Below the pieces are notes generated by a model that did not search any database, was not told the DNA's origin, and saw nothing but the letters and a program-made list of their open reading frames with translations. A program made the translations under genes and the position numbers. 64,000 nucleotides of DNA from Escarpia spicata (lineage: Eukaryota > Annelida > Polychaeta > Sabellida > Siboglinidae), in contig OZ023206.1 in NCBI GenBank assembly GCA_963995525.1, forward strand, positions 22,370,371-22,434,370, read 5' to 3'. Below are positions 11,402-41,675 of the stretch, in pieces; position 1 is the first letter of the stretch; each line of letters starts with the position of its first letter.

Positions 11402-12420
11402 GTATGGAACTTCACTATTAAGGTCACCATTGGAACTGGGTAAACGTAACCTTTATACCGAGGTGACTATATTAGTGGGACTAATTTCCTATACTTTACA
11501 CTACATAAGGAACTAATTTGGGACTGTCCTGGGTTGATCTTAATTGCAGTGTGGCTGTATTAATGAAGTGACCGTAAACCGAGGTTCAACTATAACTATA
11601 TGACATGTGTGGATATAGATACTAATTCTTAGGCTATATTTTAATATTGTAACTGCCAATAACTAACATTGTGTACATCGTTTCAAAAGATGTGTATGTT
11701 GAAATCCTGAGTGTCTGTTTAAATAATAATGTACATTCAACCTAACTGAAATCCTGAGATGTTGTCCAGTTAAGCAAACTTAAGCAAAATTGCATGAATA
11801 TCCCCTCCGTAGACATTACCCAAGTTGGTGTCCAGCAGCATGCTTAGAATGACTTCTTTCTTATTTGTAGCCTCCAGACCTGCTCTAGTCCTATTTATAT
11901 ATTTGATTGCAGAGGCATGGTTATTGTGCTTAACTCTCCTGACATCAACAAGTGTCTTGGCTCTCTTTCTCCCAGGAGGGGACTTTTCGTCCTTAGAGAG
12001 GAAATGGCAATGCAGGGTCTTTCACAAGTCACCTGCACAATGTGACATCATCCTACTCCCTTAGCAGATAACGAAAAGGGTGGTCTGATAAGATTTCCTT
12101 AGGTATGCCTCTCCTGTGGATGTAGAAAGTTGACTGGTATACACAGTGAACAAGGACACATGTCACACACACACACGAACACGCACACGCACACGCACGC
12201 ACTCACACACATCCTCCAGATTCTCCCTCTACAAAGCTGAATCTGTGGATCTCAAGACTTCCTTTCCTCCCAGCCCTAAAGTCAACAACATCGTCGATAT
12301 TTATCTACTCATACCATAGCTAATATCACAAATACCTAGGTTTTATTTTTAAACTGAACAAAAATCTTTAAAATTCATATCGGTTAAAGTATGATCTATA
12401 ATTAACTATTAATGAACAAC
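11066..12420. other. Intergenic DNA with TA and CA microsatellites
   Basis: It holds a (TA)n run at about 11360-11397 and a CA/GCAC run at about 12160-12212. No convincing gene: the small open frame 11825-12064 has no recognisable domain. Confidence 0.5.
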
Positions 12421-14128
12421 TAGTTGAACAACTACCGGCCTATATCGAACTTGTCATTTGTTTCAAAGTTACTGGAGCGCCACGTAGCAGTCCAACTTCG
12501 CCAGCATCTAGACGACAACAATTTGATGGACATTTTCCAAAGTGCGTACAGACAACATCACAGCACTGAGACAGCACTAGTGCGCATTCAGAATGACCAT
12601 CTCCATTCCCTTAACAAAAGGAAAGGTGTGCTGGCAGTGCTGCTCGATATGAGTGCGGCGTTTGATACTGTTGACCACTCGATATTAATCAACCAGCTGC
12701 GCAGCATAGGCATTGAAGGCATCGCACTGAAATGGCTGGAGTCATACCTGTCGAACCGGACTCAGTCAGTGTGCATTAGTGGCCACAACTCAAATAGAAC
12801 ATTGCTCGAATCTGGCATCCCACAGGGGTCTGTGCTGGGCCCAATTCTCTTCTCCATATACACTCTGCCACTGGGTGCTATCTTCAGAAGGCACAAGCTG
12901 CAATACCATCTTTATGCAGATGACGCCCAATTGTATGTTGACTTGAGTGGAACGCGGGATGGAGAAGCCGCTGTTGCGGCTGACCGCATCGAGCGCTGCA
13001 TCGAAGAAGCGAAGCAGTGGATGTCAGACCACAATCTACTGTTGAACAAAAACAAGACCGAGGCTATTATCATCTCGGCACCAAATCGTAAACACCTGCA
13101 TGACGTTTCGTGTGTTAGTGTATGCGGATGTAACATTGTTCCGTCACCGACCATCCGCAACATCGGGATTACAATCGACTCTGGACTAACAATGTCGTCA
13201 CACGTGTCACAGATGTCCAAGTCAGCGTACTACCATCTCTACGCAATTTCAAAAATAAGACATTGTCTTACTACTGATGCATGTAAGACACTAGTCCACG
13301 CCCTGGTGACATCGCGGCTGGATTACAGTAACGCGGTCCTGTACGGCATCACTGAGACACGTATGAACAAATTGCAGATGGTACAGAACTCGGCAGCAAG
13401 ACTAATTTCAAGACACCGAAAGCACCAGCACATAACACCTGTGCTGGTCGAACTGCATTGGCTTCCATTCGCTGGCGTATCCAGTACAAACTGCTGGTCC
13501 TTGTTTTCACGGCTTTACATGGTTTTGCTCCAGCGTATATCCAAGATCTCATAATACCGTATACGCCCACCCGCAACCTCCGATCTGCTGATCTACATCT
13601 GCTTGTAGTCCCGCGCTACAACTTAGAGGGCTACGGCAGACGAGCTTTCTCCGTGGCTGGACCTACGCTCTGGAACGCTCTACCAATAAACGTTCGTCAA
13701 ATAGACTTTGGATAAATTCAAAACTTGCCTTAAAACGTATATATTTAAGCAGGCGTACATCGACTGAGGAACTGTGCTGTAGGACACTTTTTTATGAATA
13801 TGTATTTAATCAATTAATTTATTTCTATTATATAATGTATTCTAATTAATTTAGTATTGTTTATCTTTTAATACCATTTTATATATCATAATGTATATTC
13901 TCTTACTTAATTATATTAATATTTGTGCAAATATGTCATGTATGTTGGTCACATTATATATATACAATCTTGTAAATCTTAATAATGATTACATTTACCG
14001 GCATCTTTATACATATATATTTTTACATTTGTTTCCATGTACGTCTTATAATGTGTGTACGCGCCTATGAACGGGCTGGTCCCGGAGATATGGCGCTATA
14101 GTAATGCTAGTAATAATAATAATAATAA
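12421..14128 (+). mobile_element. Second LINE, L2/CR1-like, 5'-truncated
   Basis: Begins inside the RT ('NNYRPISNLSFVSKLLERHV') and runs through the RT end (about 13768), an AT-rich 3' UTR and a tail 'ATGGCGCTATAGTAATG' followed by (TAA)n at 14108-14128. 5' truncation and a 3' microsatellite tail are typical of target-primed reverse transcription. It is a different family from the 7-10 kb element: YADD rather than FADD, and a different thumb. Confidence 0.88.
12424..13768 (+). pseudogene. Reverse transcriptase of the L2/CR1-like LINE
   Basis: The 376-codon frame shows 'AVLLDMSAAFDTVDHSIL' (catalytic Asp), 'SGIPQGSVLGPILFSIY' and 'HLYADDAQLYVD' (Asp pair), then the thumb 'YYHLYAISKIRHCL' and 'SRLDYSNAVLYGI'. 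At about 13465 a frameshift moves the coding to the frame 13458-13715 ('YKLLVLVFTALHGFAPAYI'), and a second near 13710 leads to the end at about 13768. The fingers N-terminal to motif 2 and the whole endonuclease are missing. It is inactive. Confidence 0.9.
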
Positions 14129-14617
14129 TATTAATATGCAGTAAAATCAGTATGCTTAATTGTTGGGAATCTTGCATCACCATTTTCTAACTGGAGTCTT
14201 CAATTGCCACCATTTTGCACATAACATATATTCAAACCGATTTTGTTTGATTAAAATAAATGACACATCACTGGAATCGAAATATGGGAAAACAGAATAT
14301 AAATGATGAGAAGTAATAATTTGTAAATATTGTTAAGGACTGTCAAAATATATCCTCACCTTGTTTTATTAAGGTGAGAATATGCTTACCTTACCATGTC
14401 CATTATTTCAAATTGACAATTTCAGAAAATGTACATCTGATGACACACATGAAATGCCTGATTATATGTTATGGTGGTCATGGTTAATTTATTAACAAGT
14501 CCGGGAAGTACATGTTGACCACACAACCATATCATGACGTCATGTGATGTTACCTTCTAAAGGTGATGGTGTGTGGACGTTCGTCATCTATTCCGTCCAC
14601 AGAGCTGATGTTGGCTG
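14129..14617. other. Non-coding DNA before the satellite
   Basis: No gene or clear repeat is recognised. AT-rich. Confidence 0.4.
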
Positions 14618-16836
14618 GGCCACTTTCCAGTTCATGGCTACAACCACAGCAACACACAATGCATTACTTCCCAGTTCGTAGCTACAACCAGAGCAACACA
14701 CAACACATCATTTCCCGGTTCGTAACTACAAACCTAGTAAAAAAAAATACATTAATTCCCAGTTCATAGCTACAACCACAGCATCACACAATACATTACT
14801 TCCCAGTTCATAACTACAACCACTGCAACACACAATACATTACATCCCAGTTCGTAGTTACAATCAAAGCAACACACAATAATTACTTCCCAGTTCATAG
14901 CTACAACCACAGCAACACATCATAATTACTTCCCAGTTCATAGCTACAACCACAGCAACACATAATACATTACTTCCCAGTTCGTAGCTACAACCACAGC
15001 AACACACAATACATCGCTTCCCAGTTCGTAGCTACAACCACAGCAACGCACAATACAGTAATTCCCAGTTCGTAGCTATTACCACAGTAACACACAATAC
15101 ATTACTTCCCAGTTCATAGCTACAACCACAGCAACACACAATACGTTACTTCCCAGTTCGTAGCTACAACCACAGCAACGCACAATACAGTAATTCCCAG
15201 TTCGTAGCTACAACCACAGTAACACACAATACATTACTTCCCAGTTCATAGCTACAACCACAGCAACACACAATACTTTACTTCCCAGTTCGTAGCTACA
15301 ACCACAGCAACACACAATACATCACTTCCCAGTTCGTAGCTACAATCACAGCAACACACAATACATTACTTCCCAGTTCATAGCTACAACCACAGCAACA
15401 CACAATACATTACTTCCCAGTTCAAAACTACAACCACAACAACACTCAATACATTACTTCCCAGTTCGTAGCTACAACCACAGGAACACACAATACATTA
15501 CTTCCCAGTTCGTAGCTACAACCAACCACAGCAACACACAATACATTACTTCCCAGTTCATAGCTACATCCACAGCAACACACAAAACGTTACTTCCCAG
15601 TTCGTAGCTACAACCACAGCAACACACAATACATCACTTCCCAGTTCGTAGCTACAATCACAGCAACACACAATACATTACTTCCCAGTTCATAGCTACA
15701 ACCACAGCAACACACACTACATTAATTCCCAGTTGATAGCTACAACCACAGCAATACGCAATACATTACTTCCCAGTTCGTATCGACAGCCACAGCAACA
15801 CTCAATACATTACTTCCCAGTTCGTAGCTACAAACACAGGAACAAACAATACGTTACTTCTCAGTTCGTAGCTATAACCACAGCAACACACAATACATTA
15901 CTTCCCAGTTCGTAGCTACAACCACAGCAACACACAATATATCACTTCCCAGTTCGTAGCTACAACCACAGCAACACACAATACTGTAATTCCGAGTTCG
16001 TAGCTACAACCACAGCAACACACAATACATTACTTCCCAGTTCATAGCTACAACCACAACAAGACGCAATACATTACTTCCCAGTTCAAAACTACAACCA
16101 CAGCAACACACGATACATTACTTCCCAGTTCGTAGCTACAACCACAGGAACATACAATAGATTACTTCCCAGTTCGTAGCTACAACCAACCACAGCAACA
16201 CACAATACGTTACTTCCCAGTTCATAGCTACATCCACAGGAACACACAATACGTTACTTCTCAGTTCGTAGCTACAACCACAGCAACACACAATACATAA
16301 CTTCCCAGTTCGTAGCTACAATTATAGCAACACACAATACATTACTTCCCAGTTCATAGCTACAACCACAGCAACACACAATACATTACTTCCCAGTTCA
16401 TAGCTACAACCACAGCAATACGCAATACATTACTTCCCAGTTCGTATCTACAACCACAGCAACACAATACATTACTTCCCAGTTCGTAGCTACAACCACA
16501 GGAACATACAATACGTTACTTCCCAGTTCGTAGCTACAACCACAGCAACACACAATACATTACTTCCCAGTTCGTAGCTACAACCACAGCAACACACAAT
16601 ATATCACTTCCCAGTTCGTAGCTACAACCACAGCAACACACAATACAGTAATTCCCAGTTCGTAGCTACAACCACAGCAACACACAATACATTACTTCCC
16701 AGTTCGTAGCTACAACCACAGCAACACACAATACATCACTTCCCAGTTCGTAGCTACAACCACATCAACACACAATTTATTACTTCCCAGTTCTTACAAC
16801 CACAGCAATACACAATACATTACTTCTCCGTTCTCT
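14618..16836 (+). repeat. 44-bp tandem satellite, about 50 copies
   Basis: The unit is close to ACACACAATACATTACTTCC followed by CAGTTCGTAGCTACAACCACAGCA, 44 bp. Variants include TTCGTA/TTCATA, ACATCACTTCC and ACAGTAATTCC, with occasional 4-bp insertions (CAACCAACCA). The array begins and ends abruptly, and the last units are degenerate ('TTCTCCGTTC'). Variant units recur in the same order at several places (for example ACATTACTT, ACATCACTT, ACAGTAATT), indicating higher-order block duplication. Its right end touches a copy of another complex repeat. Confidence 0.95.
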
Positions 16837-16839
16837 CTC

Positions 16840-17029
16840 TGGGGGAAAGTAAACGTCCGAGCATTCGGGACCATTGTTGTAGCGCATGTTTATATATACA
16901 ATGTCTTATATATGCTGCTACAGTATGGTAATAATGTAATAGTTTTAAGTAGCCAACATAGGCGAACATAGTCTAACACGTATAGTCATTCCCGTATGTT
17001 ACTATTCACAAAACGGGGGAGTAATGTAT

Positions 17030-17069
<40 letters not shown>

Positions 17070-17530
17070 TATACTTCTAATTGCAGCTTACGTCGACCGT
17101 TTATACATATAGCGCCGCGTTATGCAGACCGCTGTTTTAAGCAGACCAAAGCCGGTCTGCTTAAAGTTTTGACGTGTTTGTTCGCCACTAACACGATTGA
17201 GTTTACCATTATCATTATCAGTGCACACAGTTCATATGAAAATGAAATACTGTGCGTCATTATTTCAAAAATGAACAACATTTTAGGTGATTTTGAGCAT
17301 GTTTTTTCCAGCCCCGTGTATATTTTGATGTACACAAGGAGCTCCGTTATGCAGACCGGGTAAAAGTGCTTATACATTTATATTTCTGCTATATATTGAA
17401 CGAAGTGTTGGTGTTTCGTGTTCAGTGTATGATATTCTTCATCATCATGAAAAAGTTTATATAAGTATGTGTAAATTAGTAAAACTTGTATTTTGTTTAT
17501 CTGGCAGACCGATAGATCCGTTGAAAGTCG
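16840..17530 (-). repeat. Complex repeat family X, copy 1 (minus orientation)
   Basis: Three landmarks match the reverse complement of 38520-39040: 'GGTCCCGAATGCTCGGACGTTTA' type sequence (16850-16885), 'ACGGGAATG' (16988-16996), and the block around 'GCAGCTTACGTCGACC' with 'GCAGACCG' (17080-17130). Each copy also holds a (TA)n tract (17036-17073 here). GCAGACC/GGTCTGC motifs repeat at 17127, 17140, 17152, 17354 and 17506, partly as palindromes ('GCAGACCAAAGCCGGTCTGC'). The nature is unknown: a non-autonomous transposon or a complex satellite. Confidence 0.65.
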
Positions 17531-17689
17531 GTCTTGTCGTTGGTACTCGGTCATTCATTTTACAACATTTACTAAATTGTTAAATACACTATAAACATTT
17601 ACTGTGATATAGCTATTAGCGCAATTAAGCACATTCATACATATGCACTTAGATAACGATGTGTAGTTTAATGAAGTTTACATGACATG

Positions 17690-17808
17690 TCGTAACGCAG
17701 CAACCACTTCCGGCAGTATATCGATGTTCAAAATTTCGACGTTTCCGTTGGAGTTTTTCTACTACCATTCAAGTGCAGGCCTCCTCTTGGAGTACGGCAA
17801 AAACACAG
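17690..17808 (+). promoter_or_regulatory. Probable promoter/first non-coding exon of the YR gene
   Basis: 'CACTTCCGGC' at 17705-17714 is a strong ETS-family site, common at the start of TATA-less housekeeping genes. A good splice donor (CACAG|GTAATT) lies at 17808/17809. The next acceptor with a usable start codon is at 18363. This pairing is inferred; I cannot place the transcription start. Confidence 0.4.
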
Positions 17809-18383
17809 GTAATTTGACAATTACTAATGTATAATTACTACTGCTAGTATATAATACGTTTTTCCAAAAACAATATAAGGTTTGGCAGTGTTAGTGCATT
17901 CTGTGGGTCAAATAGTGCCCCGGTTTGTGTCACTGTCTGCGCCTTAGCCTACGGCTTAGCTTCGCCTTAGCTTGAGATTTGAAATGAGCGAAAAGCAGTG
18001 CAAGTCGTCGATGCAAACCAGTGCGTCTTTTAGCTCTCGAAAGTGTGCTAAGTAACATATTTAAATTGTGCTTTGGATTATGGTCATTGATGAAATGAAC
18101 GCACTTAGGTTTCAAATTATAAAAAACAATATAGTAAATTTATATAGGGCGATTCCACGGAAAGTGAACCTGAGACAGTGGGAGGTAACTTGCTATAATC
18201 ATTAATTGCACTCGGTCTAGGATAGATAAATCTTGACCCATTTACTATGTCTACATATCCTTGTTATGAAACGAGTTCAAAAATATGACCACAACAACAA
18301 TATTTTTGTTAACAGTTATATATATATACTTTAAAAAAATTATGGAATCCATTTTTTTAATAGATAGCTGAGGCACCAGGAAC

Positions 18384-34636
<16,253 letters not shown>

Positions 34637-34954
34637 AGTGGCAAGGGATGTGTAACGGTATTGCTCGTATCTTTGTATTATATAACATACAAACAACACG
34701 TCGAGATAATATGTTTAATACTTTGCTGTCTGGATACACAGCTACACTGGTCTAAATCCTAGGCTAGACTGATTCACTACACTAACAGCGGCGGCAGCGC
34801 CCACTACTCTATATGCTAATTGGAATCCAGAGGTTGCCGCTAGGCAATCAGTCCAAATATGCCCTCCATGCTGGGCATCAGTTCGATAGCATCGCTGACA
34901 TTTCTTCCTTGGATTGTTGGTGCAAGTAGACTGTTTCGCGTCGGCAACTGTCTC

Positions 34955-35545
34955 TTAGTCCGGCGTGACATCAAAACGTTGCACGGGCGAGCTTTGCAAG
35001 CCTTCTGTTGGTGTGTTGCGCCATTCCAGAATAGCTTTCAGTGGGTCGCTTCCATCCAGTTTGGTCTTCTTGAACAAAGCTTTAGTTATTTTCACAGCGT
35101 TCTCCGCTTTCCAGTTGGGGCTTGATGTTATGTGCACAAAACCCCACTCACGAGTAAATTTCGCAAAGTCCTGTGACCCATACTGTGAAGCATTGTCACT
35201 GACCAGAATTGAAGGAACTCCGTGACGTGCGAAGTGTGGCCGTAGAGCGTTGACAACAGCCTGTGTCGTTGTCTTCTTCAGCTCGTTGATCTCGAAGAAG
35301 TTACTGTAGTAGCCTACCAGTATGACATACTGGTGTCCGTCGAACTCAAACAAATCTGTTGCGACCTTGGCCCATGGCAGATGGGGGAACTCGTGTGTTT
35401 GCAGCGCCTCACGGCACTGTTCCGGTCGGTGTGCATTGCAAACGTCGCACTTGCTGATGTGGTCCTTCACCTCAGCGTTCATACCGGGCCAATAGATGAC
35501 TTCGCGCGCCCTGTGCAGGCATCCCTCTATTCCAATATAGACCAT
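34955..35545 (-). pseudogene. Gypsy integrase fragment
   Basis: The frame shows the end of the zinc-binding domain ('CDVC'), then Asp in 'VATDLFEFDGHQY', Asp in 'ILVSDNASQYGSQDF' and Glu in 'SPNWKAENAVKITK', which is the D,D-35-E core. A stop codon near 35555 separates it from the upstream linker, and the first zinc-ligand His pair lies in the damaged stretch. The C-terminus runs out at about 34955. Confidence 0.85.
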
Positions 35546-35640
35546 TCCGGGTCACATCACATGGGGGATTACTAATCTGTCTCCCTTGAAGATTAATTGA
35601 TCTTCAACTAACAGTTCATCTTTGAACTGCACGTACGGTT

Positions 35641-36387
35641 TTAGTGCTTCCTACTCGCTGCTGGCCACCCTGACTTGATGGCCTTCTCGAGTTCTCGCAA
35701 CACTGAGTCTTCCTTCGTGGCGTGCTGCAGCTGGATCAGTTTATCTTCAGGCAGCATGATGTTGTCGCTGTACATCATCTCGTCTAAGTCGTCAACTTTA
35801 TTGACATCGCCATTCGTATCTCGCCGAGTGTCTCGTTTAGCCTCCATGTTATACGCTCGGCTCAACGTATCTGCAAGGTACTTTTCCGATCCTTTCTTAT
35901 ACCTCACTTCGAGTGGATTCTTCTGCAGTCGCAATCTCATGCGCTGCAGTTGCTTCGGTGCCATGTGTATTTCTCTCTTGAAGATAGTTTCTAGCGGCTT
36001 GTGGTCAGACTCCACGTGTACTACATCTCGACCATATATGTAGTCGTTGAACCGCTCGCACGTGAACACTATCGCCAACAGTTCCTTCTCGATCTGTGCG
36101 TAGTTTTGTTCGGTATCCGTCATGGCTCTGCTTGCGTAACATATCGGCTGGCCGTCCTGCATGAGCGCAGCTCCCAAGCCTGTTTGCGACGCGTCTGCCT
36201 GAATTGTTACGTCTTTAACCACATCATAGTAACGCAGCACTGGGGCGTTACTGAGCTTCTCGTGTATCGCACACACTGCTTTGGGGTGCGACTCGTTCCA
36301 CGTGAACTCCTTTTCCTTGCGTATCAATTCACGCAACGGAGCTGTGAGGTCGGTCAATCCCTTCACAAACTTACCTAGGCACTGCAC
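35641..36387 (-). pseudogene. Gypsy RNase H region
   Basis: 248 codons: RT connection ('FVKGLTDLTAPLRELI'), then RNase H with 'TIQADASQTGLGAAL' (catalytic Asp), 'NYAQIEKELLAIVF' (Glu) and 'VHVESDHKPLETIF' (Asp), then a linker. The frame is intact over this domain, but it is cut off from RT on one side and frameshifted towards the integrase on the other. Confidence 0.88.
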
Positions 36388-36425
36388 TGTACCAATTAGG
36401 CGGCGTACTCCTAGTTGAATTGAAT

Positions 36426-38519
36426 GGCTGTATATATTATACTGTTATTACAGATTTGTTTACACATGTATACATGTCTAAAAGGCAAAAACATGAATAT
36501 TGTTTAAAATATAATTATAGACTGGTTGAATTTGCCCACATAATATTGTTGAGGTTGTAACGTGAGTGAGGTAACGTGACGACTTTTTTTTATCTTTGAT
36601 GTGCAGCTTTTGGATAAAATATATAATACTAATACAATGAAGTTAATTGTACTTGTTGTTTAGTTAAGTGCTTTTATGCCAAGGCCAATAGATAATTTAG
36701 CAGCAAAGTTGAAGGAAAATATTTTCTTTTCATGTAACGTGACTAAATTGTATGTGGGAACTACAAAATCCAACATTTTGAATAAATGCTTACCTAGTGT
36801 TGTAGACTATAACCCATGTCACTGTTTGCCTTAAATGTTTTAGAGTGATCAATAATATTATGAGATGTGCTGAAAAACCCAAAACAGTTTAAATGTAATT
36901 GGAATTGCCCAGATGTTGGGTTCAGCTGTTTTTGTTTTATGACATCTGTATATTGATGTACTGTTTTGTATGAAATAAATTACTGGGTACTTGAATTGAT
37001 ATATGGCTGATTGAATTGATTGAGAAAAAAAATTATCTTAAATAGTTTACTTAATTAATTCCCTTCCATTGAAAATGTACTAGAAGCATGCATTAACAGG
37101 TGTTCAATTAGTTTTAATGTTTTTCTGTCATAAAAAATTGTGAGAGGTTGGCTGCAAAATAGGTGGGAGACGGGATGTTGAGACCCTTGCCACATCCCCG
37201 CATGACCACCTAAAGACAAGTGATACCGAATTGTGTAGAAATGTAGTATTCGTGACGGTGTTTCCTACATGATTACATGCTTGGAATCAAAATGGTTTTC
37301 AATGAATGAACAAACAACAGTATTTTTATTTTGATGATTTATTAAAACAACTTGACATAGCATCATTAATATCATCGTGGGTGGTCATTCTATACAATCA
37401 TCATTAAAATGTCAATGGCAATGCCATTATGATATACAAGCTAAGTAACATGGTCTCCTTGGCTAGGCATATTTGTCTTTTTGTGTTGTTTGCACACATA
37501 ACAGTGTGCAAGCTAACTTGCTTTCTAGCTAGCTGTACTAATATGTATTACCAATAAATATAAATGTAAACGAAATTTCAAAAATATCACCTAGAGACTC
37601 TCTTGGATTTCTTGTGAAACTTCCAGCCCAGCTTTCCGGAAAAAAAAGAAAATCTAGATTATATATAGGTTTTTATATGCAATTGGAAGCATCTGGTGAG
37701 GCCTTAATGGATGGATGCAGTTGGTCCCCAGATGGGTGCAGTTGAACGGTATTTGTTGGTCCTTAAGGCCTTTGGTGAGCATGGAATCTCTTGGATTTCG
37801 AAACTTAAACGTTAAAAGGTATACTACGGATTGTTGCTATACTACAGCATAGCCATAGGGATTTAGGGGCCTACGACTACGTAGTCGTATACATGCATCC
37901 ACATGTAACAATCACCCTTAGCTGACCTTTAACACCAACTCTTACGAATTGTGGAAACAATTAATTAATTGTTTAGGTAAGAAATGTTCATATACCAAAC
38001 GCTATGATCGTAGCCAGCAGAATTAATTCATTTCGAAGAATCAATCAACACACTGACGCAGCGTCACGACTCACAGCCACGCCCATAGGCAGTCAAGAGG
38101 CAGAGCAAGCACTGAAATGTCTGAGCGTATTCCCGTCATTCACTGCATACTAATAGCATAACGACATAGTAGATGTTTCGCTAACTATACTTATGTTCAT
38201 ATAATGCAGACATATTAAATATTGTCCACAATAATTATAATGTCCATAGTAAACACTTCGGGTAATTCCTATCGGCTGGTGTACTGACAGATAATATATG
38301 AGATATGTTGTCCGCTTCGAATAAATCGTCCTCGCATAAAATACTCCCCCGTTGGCAATATCTTCAGTCTCGTGTACGATGCTGTCTATTAAACGTCGTT
38401 CATTTTTGTTATCGTATTGAAACATCCCGTGTTCAAACATAACTTTATTGGTATCGGCCTTCGACTTAGTCTACATTTCGCAGCAGTGTTTTACTACTTG
38501 ACTCGACGGTCTACCGCAA
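36426..38519. other. AT-rich intergenic DNA
   Basis: No gene is seen. A short G-rich repeat ('GGGTGCAGTTGAACGG', 'TGGTCCTTAAGGCC') at about 37690-37790 resembles 49560-49700, so a dispersed repeat is likely. Confidence 0.45.
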
Positions 38520-39785
<1,266 letters not shown>

Positions 39786-40400
39786 ATGCAGTATGTTGAA
39801 ACGTGTGCGCGACTCATTAAAACACTTCTTTTGTAATAAATACGAATCAGTTTATTACGAAAAGTTGGTATTGTGACCACAATAGTTGGAACATTTATTT
39901 GTGATCTTCATAATCGGAGTTGGCGTTGCGACGGAGCAGTTCTGATGTTAAAAGATGAGTGAGTGGCTTGAGGTTGCCGCTATAGTTAGGTACGGCTAAA
40001 GCGCGGTCCGCGAGAGCTGTGCCGCCATTAATGGGGTCAGCATAGTAACGTTTTGTCTGATTATAAGAAAACAGACCTGCAACATTTCTTAAACTTCTCA
40101 CCTGCTGTTATTATCATCTCATTGACAAGCTGATCGAGCTCAGTCAAAATCTATTATTTCTAGTTCTCGTAAAATGCCTCTATGTGTGACACCCGTCAAT
40201 ATTTACGAATGGATGCAGGCAGTAATCCGGCTAAAGGGTCAACTAGCCAAATTGCTACCAAATACCGTTCCGCTTAGTAAAATCAGCTAAAAATATACCA
40301 CTTTACTGTCAACAACTTCTATAATCACACCTGGAAATCTGACTATACTAGATGGCTCCACTCACGGACAGTTGGAATTGTGCAACGAGCTCCACAAATA
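39786..40400. other. Intergenic DNA
   Basis: Nothing recognised. Short open frames here lack any domain. Confidence 0.4.
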
Positions 40401-40651
40401 CCGATTTTGTTGATACTAGTTGGCGTTTCCAATTGTGTTCAAGTGCATCAGTTGGTGGACTGTGGTCCCCCGACTCCACCGACGACACGTTTGTCAGCGA
40501 TACGACCGGGAACGATAGGAAACGATAAGTGAAAAAATAGACTGACAAACTTGAACTCCCGCCTTTGTTGTTGCCATGACCGTATAATGTAAACAACTAC
40601 CGTACACCACCAAATAGAGACACATTGTTGTTAAGCAATCACAAACTCACC

Positions 40652-41217
40652 ATGCCCAATAAAGGACAGAAAAATGGTAGTGTCAACCAGACTGACAGCA
40701 CTTCAGTCACAGAGACTCTGAATCAAGACATGCGCGCGGCAATAATTTCCCTTATCCAAACCAACGACCCAATCATTGCCTCAGTCGTTGACTCAATTAG
40801 TCAGGCGATCATTGCCTTGCTAAATGGGAATACAAACTTTACTAGCAAAATCGTTGAGTCAGTCTTAACATCTGACGCTGTGGCAGACATCAGGCAAGAA
40901 GTGTTCAAATCATGCCAGATGGATATCGCCAAAGCTGCTACTGAAGCTGATGAAATGACCGCACGCGTCACGAACCTGGAGGCGGACAAAGTTAAGTTGT
41001 ATGAAGAGATAGATGCAGGTGAACAGTACAGTAGAATAAACTGTTTAATCGTGCATGCTGTGCCCAACTCCGCTGACTCAGAGACCGCTGTGCTGGACAT
41101 CTTCCAAAATAAACTCGGCACTTCGACTGGACGCGAACACATCGACCGATGCCACCGTCTGGAATCGTCTGCAAACTCGACTAACCGAAGCCGCGACCAA
41201 TTATTGTGAAATTCACC
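40652..41217 (+). pseudogene. LINE ORF1-like fragment (coiled coil + RRM-like start)
   Basis: The frame from the ATG at 40652 (start also possible at 40625) encodes a Ser/Thr-rich head, heptad-like helices ('DEMTARVTNLEADKVKLYEE') and then 'GEQYSRINCLIVHAVPNS', the usual beginning of the RRM-like domain in L1/L2-type ORF1 proteins. It continues to 'IDRCHRLE'. The expected next block (RPIIVKF) is present one frame over at 41195-41215. The fragment then ends at a TTAA transposon. ORF1 proteins bind element RNA. The upstream 250 bp are probably its 5' UTR. Confidence 0.7.
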
Positions 41218-41516
41218 GGAATTGTTTTGGTTTAAAGGCCATATCCTGGAATAAAATGTGCTCTTTTCCTTAATAACAAATGGTTTATGCCCTTTCAAAT
41301 GATGATTTTGCCAAAATGTTTAAATATGGTATATGAGCATACGACATAAAAAGAGCCTTTAAATTTGCCATTTTACGGAAACTCCCGAGCGATGCCGGGT
41401 TTGCATTTGTTGCTGAAACGTGACGTCAGTCGTGGTTCCGCCGTCAGTTAGTGCAGCGGCTTCACGCCTGCGGCGCCTGTGCAGTCGCGCGGTGTCATGT
41501 AAACAACTCGATACAA

Positions 41517-41675
41517 ATGGCGGCTTACTCGAGTAGTTCAGAGAGCGATATCAATTTTGACGCGGATCACGAAACATTTGATCATATATATTTCGGTGAC
41601 AGTGAAGATGACATTGCTGAGATCGACAATATTGATGTTAGCCAGTTAGTGTGGCACCGTATAGACACGAACTAG
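41517..41675 (+). CDS. Short acidic open frame, function unknown
   Basis: 52 codons from ATG 41517 ('MAAYSSSSESDINFDAD') to a stop at 41673-41675, inside the Kolobok-like element and convergent with the THAP frame, with a 30-bp overlap at the 3' ends. The Ser-rich and Asp/Glu-rich composition looks like a protein N-terminus, perhaps a first exon. I do not recognise it and it may be chance. Confidence 0.25.
   Translation: MAAYSSSSESDINFDADHETFDHIYFGDSEDDIAEIDNIDVSQLVWHRIDTN

Larger units (their letters stand above)
34860..36425 (-). mobile_element. Second Ty3/Gypsy pol fragment (RNase H + integrase)
   Basis: The minus strand reads, from 36425 downward, the end of an RT, an RNase H and an integrase. 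RT palm and gag are absent and no LTRs are seen. It lies about 220 bp after the stop codon of the YR gene, on the opposite strand. It is a different Gypsy lineage from the one at 1-2343, judged by its integrase sequence. Confidence 0.88.

Noticed and set aside
14618..16836. CRISPR-like array
   Set aside because: The entire 44-bp unit repeats with no unique spacers, and the genome is eukaryotic. It is a satellite.
17984..18051. Open frame 'MSEKQCKSSMQ..' with a possible donor as first exon of the YR gene
   Set aside because: It exits in phase 2, and joining it to the acceptors at 18363, 18367 or 19330 gives an immediate stop. The ATG at 18384 fits phase 0 without a stop.
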